A stretch of 64,000 bases of DNA from positions 1 through 64,000 of the forward strand of contig VGVT01000007.1 in the NCBI GenBank assembly GCA_016873935.1. The letters run 5' to 3'. Origin of the DNA: Betaproteobacteria bacterium. Lineage in GTDB: Bacteria > Pseudomonadota > Gammaproteobacteria > Burkholderiales > Thiobacillaceae. Below, piece by piece: positions 1-7,302 of the stretch (its first letter is position 1; each line of letters begins with the position of its first letter). Under the pieces are notes generated by a model that did no database searches, was not told where the DNA came from, and worked only from the letters and a program-made list of their open reading frames with translations. The position numbers and the translations under genes were made by a program.

Positions 1-179
1 TGTTCCAGTTCGGCGTTGCGTTGCTCCAGGCGGGTCAGGCGCTCCTGCATCTGCTTGAGCAGAGCGGCGACGTCGGCCGCTTCGCTGGCGAATGCCGGGG
101 GGGCGGCCAGGGCAAGCATCAGGGGCAGTACGCGCGGCGGAGGCGGGGCGCGAAATCCACGGGGTGCGGCGGCGGGCAT
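1..179 (-). CDS. N-terminus of exported coiled-coil (porin-like) protein, partial
   Basis: Only the first 59 codons lie in the window; the gene continues past position 1. The ATG at 179-177 follows a GGGAG ribosome site 7 bases upstream. The product starts with a basic, proline-rich stretch, then a hydrophobic core ending in PAFA-S that looks like a signal peptide. After it comes a short heptad-like segment rich in Leu, Gln and Glu (LLKQMQERLTRLEQRNAELE). This start is typical of trimeric or DcaP/OprP-like outer-membrane proteins, which carry a periplasmic coiled coil before the barrel, but the barrel cannot be seen. The porin idea is an inference from the N-terminus only. Confidence 0.6.
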   Translation of the reverse strand, partial: MPAAAPRGFRAPPPPRVLPLMLALAAPPAFASEAADVAALLKQMQERLTRLEQRNAELE

Positions 180-313
180 GGACGACTCCCTTCGGTCAAC
201 ACCGAATTCAAACCTCGGCAGCCACGTTGTCGAAATGCAGGACGGCGTGATCACGATGGCGCGGGCACGCGGATGGAAGGAGGAGATCGCCAGGAATACC
301 GCGCCGACGGTCC

Positions 314-328
314 GGCTCCGGAGGAGCC
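314..328. other. short GC hairpin downstream of cynS
   Basis: GGCTCC and GGAGCC form a 6-base perfect inverted repeat around a 3-base loop, 17 bases beyond the cynS stop. No T-run follows on the minus strand, so it is at best a weak or Rho-assisted end signal. The rest of 180-345 shows nothing recognisable apart from the ribosome site of the leftmost gene. Confidence 0.3.
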
Positions 329-345
329 CATCACGCGTCAGGCCG

Positions 346-786
346 TCACCAGGATTTGTACGGCAGGAATTTGCCACTGATGGTGACCAGTACCCGGTCA
401 CCCTTGGGATCCTCCTGCTTGTCGATGTTCATGGTGAAGTCGATCGCGCTCATGATGCCATCGCCGAATTTCTCGTGGATCAGCTCCTTGATGGTCTCGC
501 CGTAGACACTGACCATTTCGTACCAGCGATAGATCACCGGATCGGTCGGGATGGCCTTGTCCCAGGATTTGTGCGGGAAGCGCTGCAACGCGGCGGAAAC
601 CTCCTTGCCCAGACCGAGTGCCTTGGCGACCGCGTCCGCGCTTTTCTTATCCAGATGGTTCATGCCCAGGCACGCGGAACAGGTGAACTCGGGAGAGCGG
701 CCCGATGCCTTGGCAATGGCGGCCCAGGTCAGGCCCTTCTCGATCTTCGCGGAGAGAATGGCTTCCCTCATTTCTACTTTGTCCAT
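346..786 (-). CDS. cynS: cyanate hydratase (cyanase)
   Basis: Cyanase converts cyanate and bicarbonate to carbamate/CO2 and ammonia in the cytoplasm, detoxifying cyanate and supplying nitrogen. The 146-residue product has the family layout: an N-terminal helix-turn-helix-like bundle (about 1-75) and the C-terminal catalytic domain ending GKFLPYKSW. The catalytic triad known from E. coli (Arg96, Glu99, Ser122) corresponds to Arg87, Glu90 and Ser113 here, all present with the expected spacing. E. coli CynS has 156 residues; the difference lies at the N-terminus. The ATG is preceded by a GGGGAA ribosome site. It lies 138 bases downstream of the CbiM-type gene on the same strand, with a strong hairpin between them, and a CynR-like regulator is divergent. 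Family assignment is very secure. Confidence 0.97.
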   Translation of the reverse strand: MDKVEMREAILSAKIEKGLTWAAIAKASGRSPEFTCSACLGMNHLDKKSADAVAKALGLGKEVSAALQRFPHKSWDKAIPTDPVIYRWYEMVSVYGETIKELIHEKFGDGIMSAIDFTMNIDKQEDPKGDRVLVTISGKFLPYKSW

Positions 787-887
787 CGTGATTCCCCTTG
801 GGTGGCTAGTGCCGCGACGGTTCTTGCGTGCCCGCGGTCGTCGGCGCGATTCGGCGTGAAACCGCCGGACTGATCCGGCCTTCTTAC

Positions 888-914
888 GTCTCCGGCGGTC
901 CGGCCGCCGGAGAC
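888..914 (-). other. perfect 11-bp hairpin between cbiM-like gene and cynS
   Basis: GTCTCCGGCGG (888-898) pairs exactly with CCGCCGGAGAC (904-914) around a 5-base loop, 11 bases past the stop of the CbiM-like gene. There is no T-run on either side, so it is not a textbook intrinsic terminator. It could attenuate read-through, mark an mRNA processing point or protect the upstream transcript's 3' end. Confidence 0.6.
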
Positions 915-924
915 ACGGCCGGTA

Positions 925-1605
925 TCAGGCCTCCGCCGAGTACAGGCGGGAATGGAAGAGACGGCTGTCCTTGAACCGATGCAGCGTCTTGGCGGCGGCC
1001 AGGATCGCCATGTCCAGCACGGGTTCGATGAGGATCACGGTCAGGTAGGCGGCGCCGAAGGCACTGATCTGCACGATGTTGTCCAGAGCGAAGCCGTTGC
1101 CGTACAGAGCCCAGAAAGCCACCCAGACGACGACTCCGCCCTGGAAGGCGGTGGAGAGCGCGAAGGCCTGGCCATAGCTGACATCCTTGTAGGCGGTGTT
1201 GGCGGGGATCACGCGCCTGGCGACGGTGGCGACCACCAGCAGGGGCACCAGCAGCGTGGTCACGTTCATCCCGTACTGGGGCAGATCGGCGGGCGCGAAC
1301 AACAGCCCCTGGGTCAACAGGCCCAGGGCCAGGCCCAGCGCGGCCGGCGCGGCGCCGAACATGAGGAAGAGCGTGGCGCCGAGTATCAGGTGCACCTCGG
1401 ACACGCCAACCGGATAGTGGGGGAAGACCTGGAAGAAGCACAGCACGAGCGCCGTGGTGATCGCGCCGCGAATGGCCAGGGGCGCGATACCGTCATGTTT
1501 CATGGTGTCGTAGGCAAGTTTGGCGGCATAACCGACCGCCCCGGTGGCCGTAACATAGCTCAGCGCCAATTTCGCGCCATCCACCACGCCAGGTTCAATG
1601 TGCAT
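925..1605 (-). CDS. CbiM-type energy-coupling-factor transporter permease, stand-alone
   Basis: The 226-residue, very hydrophobic protein has about seven membrane segments and resembles CbiM/NikM, the substrate-binding membrane subunit of Co/Ni ECF-type transporters. It begins Met-His-Ile; in CbiM/NikM the amino terminus and His2 bind the metal, and His2 is kept here. An AAGGAG ribosome site precedes the ATG. No CbiN, CbiQ or CbiO partner lies nearby, which is unusual because CbiM needs the energising module unless it is shared from elsewhere. Its place directly before cynS and opposite a CynR-like gene suggests co-regulation by cyanate or nitrogen status. It might import a metal or, more speculatively, another small solute such as cyanate. 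Family: high confidence; substrate: unknown. Confidence 0.82.
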   Translation of the reverse strand: MHIEPGVVDGAKLALSYVTATGAVGYAAKLAYDTMKHDGIAPLAIRGAITTALVLCFFQVFPHYPVGVSEVHLILGATLFLMFGAAPAALGLALGLLTQGLLFAPADLPQYGMNVTTLLVPLLVVATVARRVIPANTAYKDVSYGQAFALSTAFQGGVVVWVAFWALYGNGFALDNIVQISAFGAAYLTVILIEPVLDMAILAAAKTLHRFKDSRLFHSRLYSAEA

Positions 1606-1818
1606 GTGAGTCTCCTTTGATCAATCGGCCATCATGAACAGTCGACGCCGCAATACCGCGCGCCACGACTCTTGATTAACGGTGAGAGGTGCTTATCATG
1701 CCCGTCCGAGGTCCTTGCATCGCGGGATGGCGCCTCTTGTCACTGTTGCTAGGAACTATGTGTCATGAATCCCTGTATATCCAAGACTAAATTCCGATGG
1801 GCTCTATAGGGGTTGGCT
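1606..1818. promoter_or_regulatory. divergent promoter region, cbiM-cynS / cynR
   Basis: This 213-base AT-richer gap separates the divergent cbiM-like and cynR-like starts, the usual arrangement in which a LysR regulator controls both its own gene and its target. TTGATCAA (1617-1624) is a perfect 8-base palindrome just upstream of the cbiM ribosome site. I could not assign a convincing T-N11-A LysR box or -10/-35 pair. Confidence 0.45.
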
Positions 1819-2937
1819 ATGGACCGCAACGTCATCTTCCCGCGATCGCTGCGCTACCTCATTGCTGTAGCCGAGCACCATAGCTTCACCCGCGCCGCCG
1901 AGGTTTTGTTTGTCTCCCAGCCCACGTTGTCGCAACAGATCAAGCAACTGGAGGACCTGCTCGACGTGCAGTTGCTGGACCGCACGGGCCGCACCGTACG
2001 CCTGACCGCGGCGGGCGAGGTCTATCTGCATCACGCGCGCCGCGCGCTCGACGAACTGGGCCTCGCCGCCCGCGCGATCCATGAACTACAGGACTTGAGC
2101 CGGGGCTCCCTGCGCCTGGGCATGACTCCCATCACCGACTACCTGGCCACGCCGCTGCTCAACCAATTCATCGCGCGCTATCCGGGCATCAGCATGAACA
2201 CCCTGGAGATGCCCCAGGACGATATCGTCACCGCGCTGGTCGAGGACCGGGTCGACATCGGGATCGCCTTCAACAGCACGCTTTCGACCGAGGCGAGTTC
2301 CGAAGAGATCGACAGCCACATCCTGTTCGTGGAAACACTGTGCCTCGCCGTCGGCGATGGCCATCCGCTCGCGCAGGAACCCGGCCCGTTGAGCAAACAT
2401 GCGCTCGAACAGGTACCGCTCGTGATGCTCAACAACAACTACGCGCTGCGTCGGCACATCGACCTGTTCTGCCACGATCATTGCATTTCACCCCTCATCT
2501 CGATGGAAGCGACCTCGCTGAGCGTCATCATCGAGATCGTCCGTCTCGGCAGGCTGGCCACCCTGCTCCCGGACACGATCGCCTGCTCCCAACCCGGTCT
2601 CTATCCCATCTCCCTGCTGCCGGAATTACCGCGCCACACCATCAGCCTGATCTGCCGCAAGGGCGCGCACAAGAGTCCCGCCTGCCAGGCTTTCGCGGAA
2701 TTGGCCGCGGAGTGGACGTCGGTGCGATGCAAGGTCAAGCGGGGCCATCGGATACGCCCCTGCCCACTCTCGGACGTATGCACCGAGATGGAATGCACGT
2801 CCGCCTGCGAGGCCAAGGGGACCGCCGATTTTTCCGATTCGCCACCGCAAACGGAGGACGGCCCGCCCGCACTCCCCGGCGAGCCTTCCAGCGATGCGCA
2901 AGGCCAACTGGAACGGGACCAGCAAGGTGCCGCCTGA
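1819..2937 (+). CDS. cynR: LysR-family regulator, CynR-like, with Cys-rich C-terminal extension
   Basis: A 372-residue LysR-type regulator. Residues 10-68 form the winged helix-turn-helix (SFTRAAEVLFVSQPTLSQQI), and 95-300 form the periplasmic-binding-protein-like effector domain. Divergent position to the cyanase locus and the general sequence suggest CynR, which activates cynS in response to cyanate. The likely start is the ATG at 1819; a TTG two codons earlier is possible. Typical LysR proteins end near residue 300, but this one continues for about 70 residues. The extra tail starts with a basic Cys-rich stretch (Cys304, 315, 321, 326, 330) and then becomes acidic and Pro/Gln-rich. The tail has no obvious counterpart in CynR and could bind metal or sense redox state. 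The gene ends 2 bases before the convergent tetR stop. Confidence 0.8.
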   Translation: MDRNVIFPRSLRYLIAVAEHHSFTRAAEVLFVSQPTLSQQIKQLEDLLDVQLLDRTGRTVRLTAAGEVYLHHARRALDELGLAARAIHELQDLSRGSLRLGMTPITDYLATPLLNQFIARYPGISMNTLEMPQDDIVTALVEDRVDIGIAFNSTLSTEASSEEIDSHILFVETLCLAVGDGHPLAQEPGPLSKHALEQVPLVMLNNNYALRRHIDLFCHDHCISPLISMEATSLSVIIEIVRLGRLATLLPDTIACSQPGLYPISLLPELPRHTISLICRKGAHKSPACQAFAELAAEWTSVRCKVKRGHRIRPCPLSDVCTEMECTSACEAKGTADFSDSPPQTEDGPPALPGEPSSDAQGQLERDQQGAA

Positions 2938-2939
2938 TT

Positions 2940-3512
2940 TCACGCCGGCGGCTCAACCCCGGACGCGCGAGCGCGTAAACGCCGCAGCGCCCGCATGAAC
3001 ACCTCGGGATCATCCTGCGAGCGAGCCAGGACCAGAGCCCCCTGGATGCCGGCGACGATGTCCTCCGCCCGATCATGCGCCCGCCCAGTGTCGACGCCGC
3101 TCCGCTCCAGCGTGGAAGCGAGCGCCCGCGTCCAGGCGGCGAAGTAGGACCGCACTTCCTCCGCATAATGGTCCCGCGTGTCGTCCAGGGCGAAGATGCC
3201 GACCAGACACACCCGACGGCCGGAATGGAAGAAACGGTCCACGGCCTCGAACATCCGTGCGACGGCTTCGTCGGGCGGGTCGACTTCCCGGAGCGGGGCG
3301 AACACCTCGGTTTCGAACCAGGCCGCCACATCGTCCAGGACCGCCTTCGCCATGCCTTCCTTGCCGTCGGGAAAGTGGTGATACAGGCTGCCCTTGCCCA
3401 AGCCGGTCCGCTTGGTGATCTCGGACAGGCTGGCGCCGGCGAAGCCACGCTCGCGGAACAACTCGCCAAGCAGGGGGATGACGTCGCTTCTTTCGAGAAC
3501 CTTGCGGACCAT
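2940..3512 (-). CDS. TetR/AcrR-family repressor
   Basis: A 190-residue TetR-type regulator. The N-terminal helix-turn-helix (about 10-55) contains SLSEITKRTGLGKGSLYHHF, the classic family signature. The C-terminal ligand domain resembles the LmrA/YxaF branch (KEGMAKAVLDDVAAWF..., DHYAEEVRSYFAAW). It lies 100 bases downstream of the DUF1348 gene on the same strand and is probably co-transcribed with it. Two palindromes upstream of that gene are good candidates for its operators, giving a self-repressed two-gene unit. Such regulators usually sense a small lipophilic or electrophilic compound; the ligand here is unknown. Confidence 0.88.
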   Translation of the reverse strand: MVRKVLERSDVIPLLGELFRERGFAGASLSEITKRTGLGKGSLYHHFPDGKEGMAKAVLDDVAAWFETEVFAPLREVDPPDEAVARMFEAVDRFFHSGRRVCLVGIFALDDTRDHYAEEVRSYFAAWTRALASTLERSGVDTGRAHDRAEDIVAGIQGALVLARSQDDPEVFMRALRRLRARASGVEPPA

Positions 3513-3612
3513 GGTCGAGGGGATGCGTGGCGTAGGGGCGTGGTGGCCGTGATGATATCCGCCCGCGCCGGGCCATGGGCCGCTTCTCCCTCTGCCATGG
3601 CGGCTGCGCGGT

Positions 3613-4080
3613 CTACAGTCCCATCTCCGTCAAACCGGGATGTTGTTCAGGCCTGGGGCCGGATGGCCAGACGAACTTGCGCTCTTCGGGGGCGATCTGG
3701 ATATCGTTGATGCTGGCTTCGCGCCGCCGCATGAGGCCATGCGCGTCGAATTCCCAGAGCTCGTTGCCATGCGAGCGATACCAGTTTCCGGAGTCGTCGT
3801 GCCATTCATACTTGAAGCGGACCGCGAGGCGGTTTTCATCAAAGCACCAAAGCTCCTTGATCAAGCGGTAATCCAGTTCCCGATTCCATTTACGCTTGAG
3901 GAAGGCCACGATAGCATCGCGTCCGGCAAGGAACTCCGCGCGGTTGCGCCAGACGCTGTCGATGCTGTAGGCCAAGGCCACCTGCTCGGGGTCGCGCGTA
4001 TTCCATGCATTCTCGGCCATGCGGACTTTCCGCGTCGCGGTATCCAGGGTGAACGGCGGTAGTGGGGGGCGTTCCGACAT
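3613..4080 (-). CDS. DUF1348 / SnoaL-like (NTF2-fold) protein
   Basis: The 155-residue protein matches the DUF1348 family of NTF2-fold cytoplasmic proteins. Recognisable stretches are [74 protein letters not shown] and the end [11 protein letters not shown]. The start is taken at the ATG 4080-4078, preceded by GGAGATGCC; upstream in-frame codons read through the operator region and are unlikely to be coding. Family members often sit next to TetR or LysR regulators in stress- or drug-inducible units, but no reaction is established. The downstream tetR and the two palindromes in its promoter suggest induction by an unknown compound. Confidence 0.85.
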   Translation of the reverse strand: MSERPPLPPFTLDTATRKVRMAENAWNTRDPEQVALAYSIDSVWRNRAEFLAGRDAIVAFLKRKWNRELDYRLIKELWCFDENRLAVRFKYEWHDDSGNWYRSHGNELWEFDAHGLMRRREASINDIQIAPEERKFVWPSGPRPEQHPGLTEMGL

Positions 4081-4099
4081 GATGGCATCTCCTTTTTTG

Positions 4100-4134
4100 T
4101 ACCATACGGTATTAAATGTACCACTCGGTACATT
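4100..4134. promoter_or_regulatory. two palindromic operators (probable TetR sites)
   Basis: Two related inverted repeats with the core TACC-N4-GGTA lie 20-54 bases upstream of the DUF1348 start. Site 1 is TACC-ATAC-GGTA (4100-4111). Site 2 is AATGTACC-ACTC-GGTACATT (4115-4134), with perfect 8-base arms. Shared core, spacing and position over the promoter point to binding of the co-encoded TetR protein. Confidence 0.75.
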
Positions 4135-4278
4135 TATCGCAAGCGTGTCCTTAACCACCGACCCTGACCGCGATCCGGATACCGCCGCCGCGCCGAGGTC
4201 CGCCCCGCTGGGCTTCACCACCCGACGGCGCGGATGGCTTGTGGTGACGCGGTCTTCTTCTCGCATCGGTATCCCGCA

Positions 4279-5133
4279 ATGAAATTCCCGGTCTGGGTCC
4301 TTTCGTTCCTGTTGTCATTCGGCGCCGTCGCCGCCGAGGTCGAGGTGGCGGTGATCCCCCTGCACAACCGGCCGGTCTCGGAAGTCCTGCCCATGCTGCG
4401 TCCGCACCTGGAGCCGGACGGCGGCATCAGCGGCATCGGCAACCAGTTGGTCATCAGCGCTCCGCCCGCCACCCTGGCGCGGTTGCGCGGCATCCTCGCG
4501 GAGATCGACCGGCCGCCCCGCCAGCTCGTCATCAGCGTGCGCCAGGAGGGGGCGGAGGAAGCCGCGGCCGGCGGCGCCGGCGTTTCCGGGCGCGTGGGAT
4601 CGGATGGCGTGCGCGTGACCGTGCCGCCGACGCCTTCGCCACCGGGTGTCGAGGTGCGCGCCTCGTCCGGCGACGACACGTTGCGGGCGCGCGCCTGGAG
4701 CAGCCGCGATCTGCGCGAGAACCGCGCCATGCAGCAGGTGCGCGTGCTGGAGGGCGGCAGCGCGCACATCTCGATGGGCGTTTCCTACCCGCTGCCCTTG
4801 CGCCAGGTCTTCCTGACCCCCACCGGCGTGGTCACCGGCGACGCCGTGGTGTTTCGCAATCTGGAAACCGGTTTCCGGGTCAGTCCCACCCTGTCGGGCG
4901 ATACCGTCACCCTGGACATCAGTCCGCGCCAGGAAGAACTGCTGCCCGGCAGCGGCGGCCTGGCGCGCGTGCGGCAGCTTTCCACGCGAGTCAGCGGCCG
5001 GCTTGGCGAATGGATCCCCCTGGGCGGCGACAATCTCGCCGAGCAGTCGCGCCGCTCCGGCTACACCAGCCAATCCACCCGCGACCTGCGGCGTGACGGC
5101 CGCATCCTCCTCAAGGTGGAGGAAGCGCGTTGA
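4279..5133 (+). CDS. exported secretin-like (GspD/NolW N-domain) protein
   Basis: The 284-residue protein starts with a signal peptide ([20 protein letters not shown]). Residues 22-90 read like a secretin N-domain: [55 protein letters not shown]. The second half (about 155-255) resembles a piece of the secretin core with [34 protein letters not shown]. It is much shorter than real type II/III secretins (about 600-700 residues), and no other secretion genes are nearby, so it probably does not form a full outer-membrane channel. The GTG/ATG upstream in the same frame gives no signal peptide, so the ATG at 4279 is preferred. It precedes the VKOR gene by 28 bases, suggesting co-expression. Function unknown. 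Confidence 0.7.
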   Translation: MKFPVWVLSFLLSFGAVAAEVEVAVIPLHNRPVSEVLPMLRPHLEPDGGISGIGNQLVISAPPATLARLRGILAEIDRPPRQLVISVRQEGAEEAAAGGAGVSGRVGSDGVRVTVPPTPSPPGVEVRASSGDDTLRARAWSSRDLRENRAMQQVRVLEGGSAHISMGVSYPLPLRQVFLTPTGVVTGDAVVFRNLETGFRVSPTLSGDTVTLDISPRQEELLPGSGGLARVRQLSTRVSGRLGEWIPLGGDNLAEQSRRSGYTSQSTRDLRRDGRILLKVEEAR

Positions 5134-5161
5134 ACCCGGGTTGCAACGAACAGGATGCACG

Positions 5162-6046
5162 ATGAGTAAAGCCAGGAAGAAGACCGCCCCGCGCGGCGCC
5201 GCGCAGCCTCCGCGCAATGGCGCCGGCGGCGGGCGGGCGGCCCCGCCCCTGGCGCCGGACTGGCTGATCATCGGCCTCGCCGCCGCCGGCATGCTGGTCA
5301 CCGCCTACCTCAGCTTCCTCGCCTGGAGCGGTGGCCCGGCCGCCCTCTGTACCGAGGGCGGTGGCTGCGACATCGTGCGGCAAAGCCGCTGGTCGCGCTT
5401 CCTGGGCCTGCCGGTGGCGTTCTGGGGCTTCCTGGTCTATGCCCTGCTCGCCCTCATGGCCTGGCGCATGCCGGCGCGGTTGAAGCGCTGGCGCTGGATG
5501 TCGACGCTGGCGCTGGTCGGCGTGGCGGTCAGCCTCTATCTGCAAAGCGTCGCCCTGATCGCCCTCGATGCCGTCTGCCCGTGGTGCCTGGCCTCCTTCG
5601 CCGTCATCAGCGCCATCTTCGGCGTCCTCGTCGCGCGGCCGCACGCGGCGGCGCCGGGCATGCCCTGGACGCACTGGTGGGCGCGCGGCGCGGGCATCGC
5701 CGCCGTCGTGCTGGCCACCCTGCACCTCGGCTACAACGGCCTGCCAGGCCGCCCCGACGACGCCCGCCTGAGCGCCCTGGCCGACCATCTGCGGGCCAGC
5801 GGCGCCCAGTACTACGGCGCCTGGTGGTGCACCAGCTGCCAGGAGCAGAAGCGCGCCTTCGGCGCGGCGGGCGAGCGCCTGCCCTTCGTCGAATGCGTGC
5901 CCAACGGACGCGGCACCCCCATGCTCGCGCGCTGCCAGACACAAGGCATCGAAACCTTCCCGACCTGGATCATCGGCGGCAGCCGCCATACCGGGCTGCT
6001 GACGCCACGCGAGCTGGCGCGGCATTCCGGCTTCGACTGGCACTGA
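5162..6046 (+). CDS. VKOR-thioredoxin fusion (periplasmic disulfide formation)
   Basis: A 294-residue inner-membrane protein of the bacterial vitamin K epoxide reductase family fused to a thioredoxin-like domain. After a basic cytoplasmic tail, four to five membrane segments cover about 34-190. The shuttle cysteines Cys63 and Cys69 lie in the first periplasmic loop, and the quinone-linked active site is Cys139-Pro-Trp-Cys142. The C-terminal domain carries Cys223-Thr-Ser-Cys226 followed by a GIETFPTWI thioredoxin cis-proline motif. By family knowledge it oxidises its own thioredoxin domain with quinone as acceptor and so makes disulfides in exported proteins, replacing DsbB/DsbA. The ATG at 5162 fits best; longer frames overlap the secretin-like gene. 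Confidence 0.92.
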   Translation: MSKARKKTAPRGAAQPPRNGAGGGRAAPPLAPDWLIIGLAAAGMLVTAYLSFLAWSGGPAALCTEGGGCDIVRQSRWSRFLGLPVAFWGFLVYALLALMAWRMPARLKRWRWMSTLALVGVAVSLYLQSVALIALDAVCPWCLASFAVISAIFGVLVARPHAAAPGMPWTHWWARGAGIAAVVLATLHLGYNGLPGRPDDARLSALADHLRASGAQYYGAWWCTSCQEQKRAFGAAGERLPFVECVPNGRGTPMLARCQTQGIETFPTWIIGGSRHTGLLTPRELARHSGFDWH

Positions 6047-6056
6047 GCCTTCCCGC

Positions 6057-6641
6057 TCAGCGCGGTGTCGGGCGCGCCGGAGCGTCCGGCTGCCGGTGCT
6101 CGCGGCAGATATGCCGGCTGTCGTCCTCGGACAGCGCCTCGCCGGTCAATCCACACTCGTGTTCCGCCTCGCCGGCGCGGAAATGCGCGCAATCCCGGCA
6201 TACACCGAAGGTCCTGCCGGCGCGTGATTGCTGCCAGCCGGCCAACAGCCGCGCCAGCACCGCTTCCGCCGCGTCGCGCTGGGCTTGTGGCAGCCCTTCG
6301 ATGGCCTCGGACCAGGCGCGGTCGCTGGCATCGTCCAGCAGATCGCGTCCCGCTTCCGAGAGGAACAGGCGCACCACGCGGCGATCCGCGGCGTCCGCCG
6401 CGCGCGCGATCCAGCCATGGCTTTCAATGAGCTTCAGGGTCTGCGAGACGGTGCCCTTGGTGAGCGCCAGATACTCCGCCACCGCCTGCGGCGTGTTGCT
6501 GTAGCGGTTGGCGTCGCGCAGATAACAGAGGATCGCCCATTGCACCGGCAACAGGCCGGCGGCCAGCGCCATGCCGCGCTGCTCGCTCTGCAGGGCGCGG
6601 GCGAGACTGGTGATGAGGGCATGCAATCGCGGGGTTTGCAT
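6057..6641 (-). CDS. MarR-family regulator with C-terminal Cys/His cluster
   Basis: The first 135 residues are a MarR winged helix: AILCYLRDANRYSNTPQAVAEYLALTKGTVSQTLKLIESHGWI is the recognition region and ADRRVVRLFLSEAG the wing. The ATG at 6641 is chosen over a TTG seven codons upstream. The unusual part is the tail, with Cys148, Cys151, His153, Cys163, Cys179 and His182, a spacing suited to a zinc or iron-sulfur site. It is divergent from the cytochrome P460 gene, with an inverted repeat in the 139-base gap, so it probably controls that gene and itself. A redox or nitric-oxide/hydroxylamine cue is possible but not shown. Confidence 0.85.
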   Translation of the reverse strand: MQTPRLHALITSLARALQSEQRGMALAAGLLPVQWAILCYLRDANRYSNTPQAVAEYLALTKGTVSQTLKLIESHGWIARAADAADRRVVRLFLSEAGRDLLDDASDRAWSEAIEGLPQAQRDAAEAVLARLLAGWQQSRAGRTFGVCRDCAHFRAGEAEHECGLTGEALSEDDSRHICREHRQPDAPARPTPR

Positions 6642-6666
6642 GGCGGAATGGTATCGAAACAAAACT

Positions 6667-6696
6667 TATTGGACAAACGAAATCACCTGTCCGATA
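6667..6696. promoter_or_regulatory. inverted repeat between marR and cytochrome P460 gene
   Basis: TATTGGACA (6667-6675) and TGTCCGATA (6688-6696) match as an inverted repeat at 8 of 9 positions, 12 bases apart. They sit 26 bases upstream of the marR start. A looser outer repeat, GTATCGAAAC (6651-6660) against GTTTCGAT...CGATAC (6702-6716), flanks them. Both fit a MarR operator serving divergent genes. Confidence 0.5.
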
Positions 6697-6780
6697 CTAC
6701 GGTTTCGATTCGATACTTCATGACGGAGTCAATCCGCCGCTCGGGTCGATGCCCACTGTCCATTCATTCAGGAGATCGCC

Positions 6781-7254
6781 ATGCATCCACGCCGATTAAT
6801 CACCCTCTGCCTGCTCAGCCTCGCCCCCATGCTCGCAGGCGCCGCCGAGGTGCCCTACCCCGACGGCTTCCGCAATTGGCAGCACGTCAAATCCATGATT
6901 CTCAAGCCCGGCCACCCGCTCTACGAGGCGGTGGGTGGCATGCACCACATCTACGGCAACAAGAAGGCCATTCAGGGCTACCAGGCCAACCGCTTCGCCG
7001 ACGGCTCGGTCATCGTCTTCGACCTGTTCGAGGCCGTCGACAAGGACAACGCCATTTCCGAAGGCGCGCGCAAGGCCGTGGTGGTCATGGCCAGGGACCG
7101 CGCGAAATTCAAGGCGACCGACGGCTGGGGCTATCAGGTCTTCGATGCGAAAACCCGCAAGGGATCGCTCGACGGCAAAGGCCAGGCCGACTGCCATGCC
7201 TGCCACATGTCGCAGAAGGCGCAGGATTTCGTGTTCAGCCGCCTGCGTGACTGA
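6781..7254 (+). CDS. cytochrome P460-family periplasmic heme protein
   Basis: The 157-residue product has a signal peptide (cleavage near LAGAAE), a single beta-rich domain and a C-terminal c-type heme site Cys138-His-Ala-Cys141-His142. Features such as YPDGFRNWQHVKSMI at the start of the mature protein and DGWGYQVFD are typical of the cytochrome P460 family. Founding members oxidise hydroxylamine, with a heme cross-linked to a lysine; many relatives lack that activity, and I cannot tell whether the cross-linking lysine is present. Its promoter faces the MarR-type gene, which likely regulates it. A role in nitrogen-oxide or reactive-nitrogen detoxification is a reasonable guess. Confidence 0.87.
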   Translation: MHPRRLITLCLLSLAPMLAGAAEVPYPDGFRNWQHVKSMILKPGHPLYEAVGGMHHIYGNKKAIQGYQANRFADGSVIVFDLFEAVDKDNAISEGARKAVVVMARDRAKFKATDGWGYQVFDAKTRKGSLDGKGQADCHACHMSQKAQDFVFSRLRD

Positions 7255-7302
7255 AGTGCGAAACGGGCCGGCCGGCGGCGAACCGGCGGCCCGCGCGTCG
7301 GG

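Noticed and set aside
314-328. Intrinsic terminator for cynS
   Set aside because: The stem is only 6 bp and no T-run follows on the minus strand; kept only as a low-confidence hairpin.
1617-1624. FNR-type site TTGAT-N4-ATCAA near the cyn promoter
   Set aside because: The sequence is a compact TTGATCAA palindrome without the four-base spacer, overlapping the cbiM ribosome-site region, so it does not fit the FNR/Anr consensus.
4279-5133. Evidence for a type II or III secretion system
   Set aside because: Only one short secretin-like protein is present; no ATPase, pseudopilin or inner-membrane platform genes are in the window.
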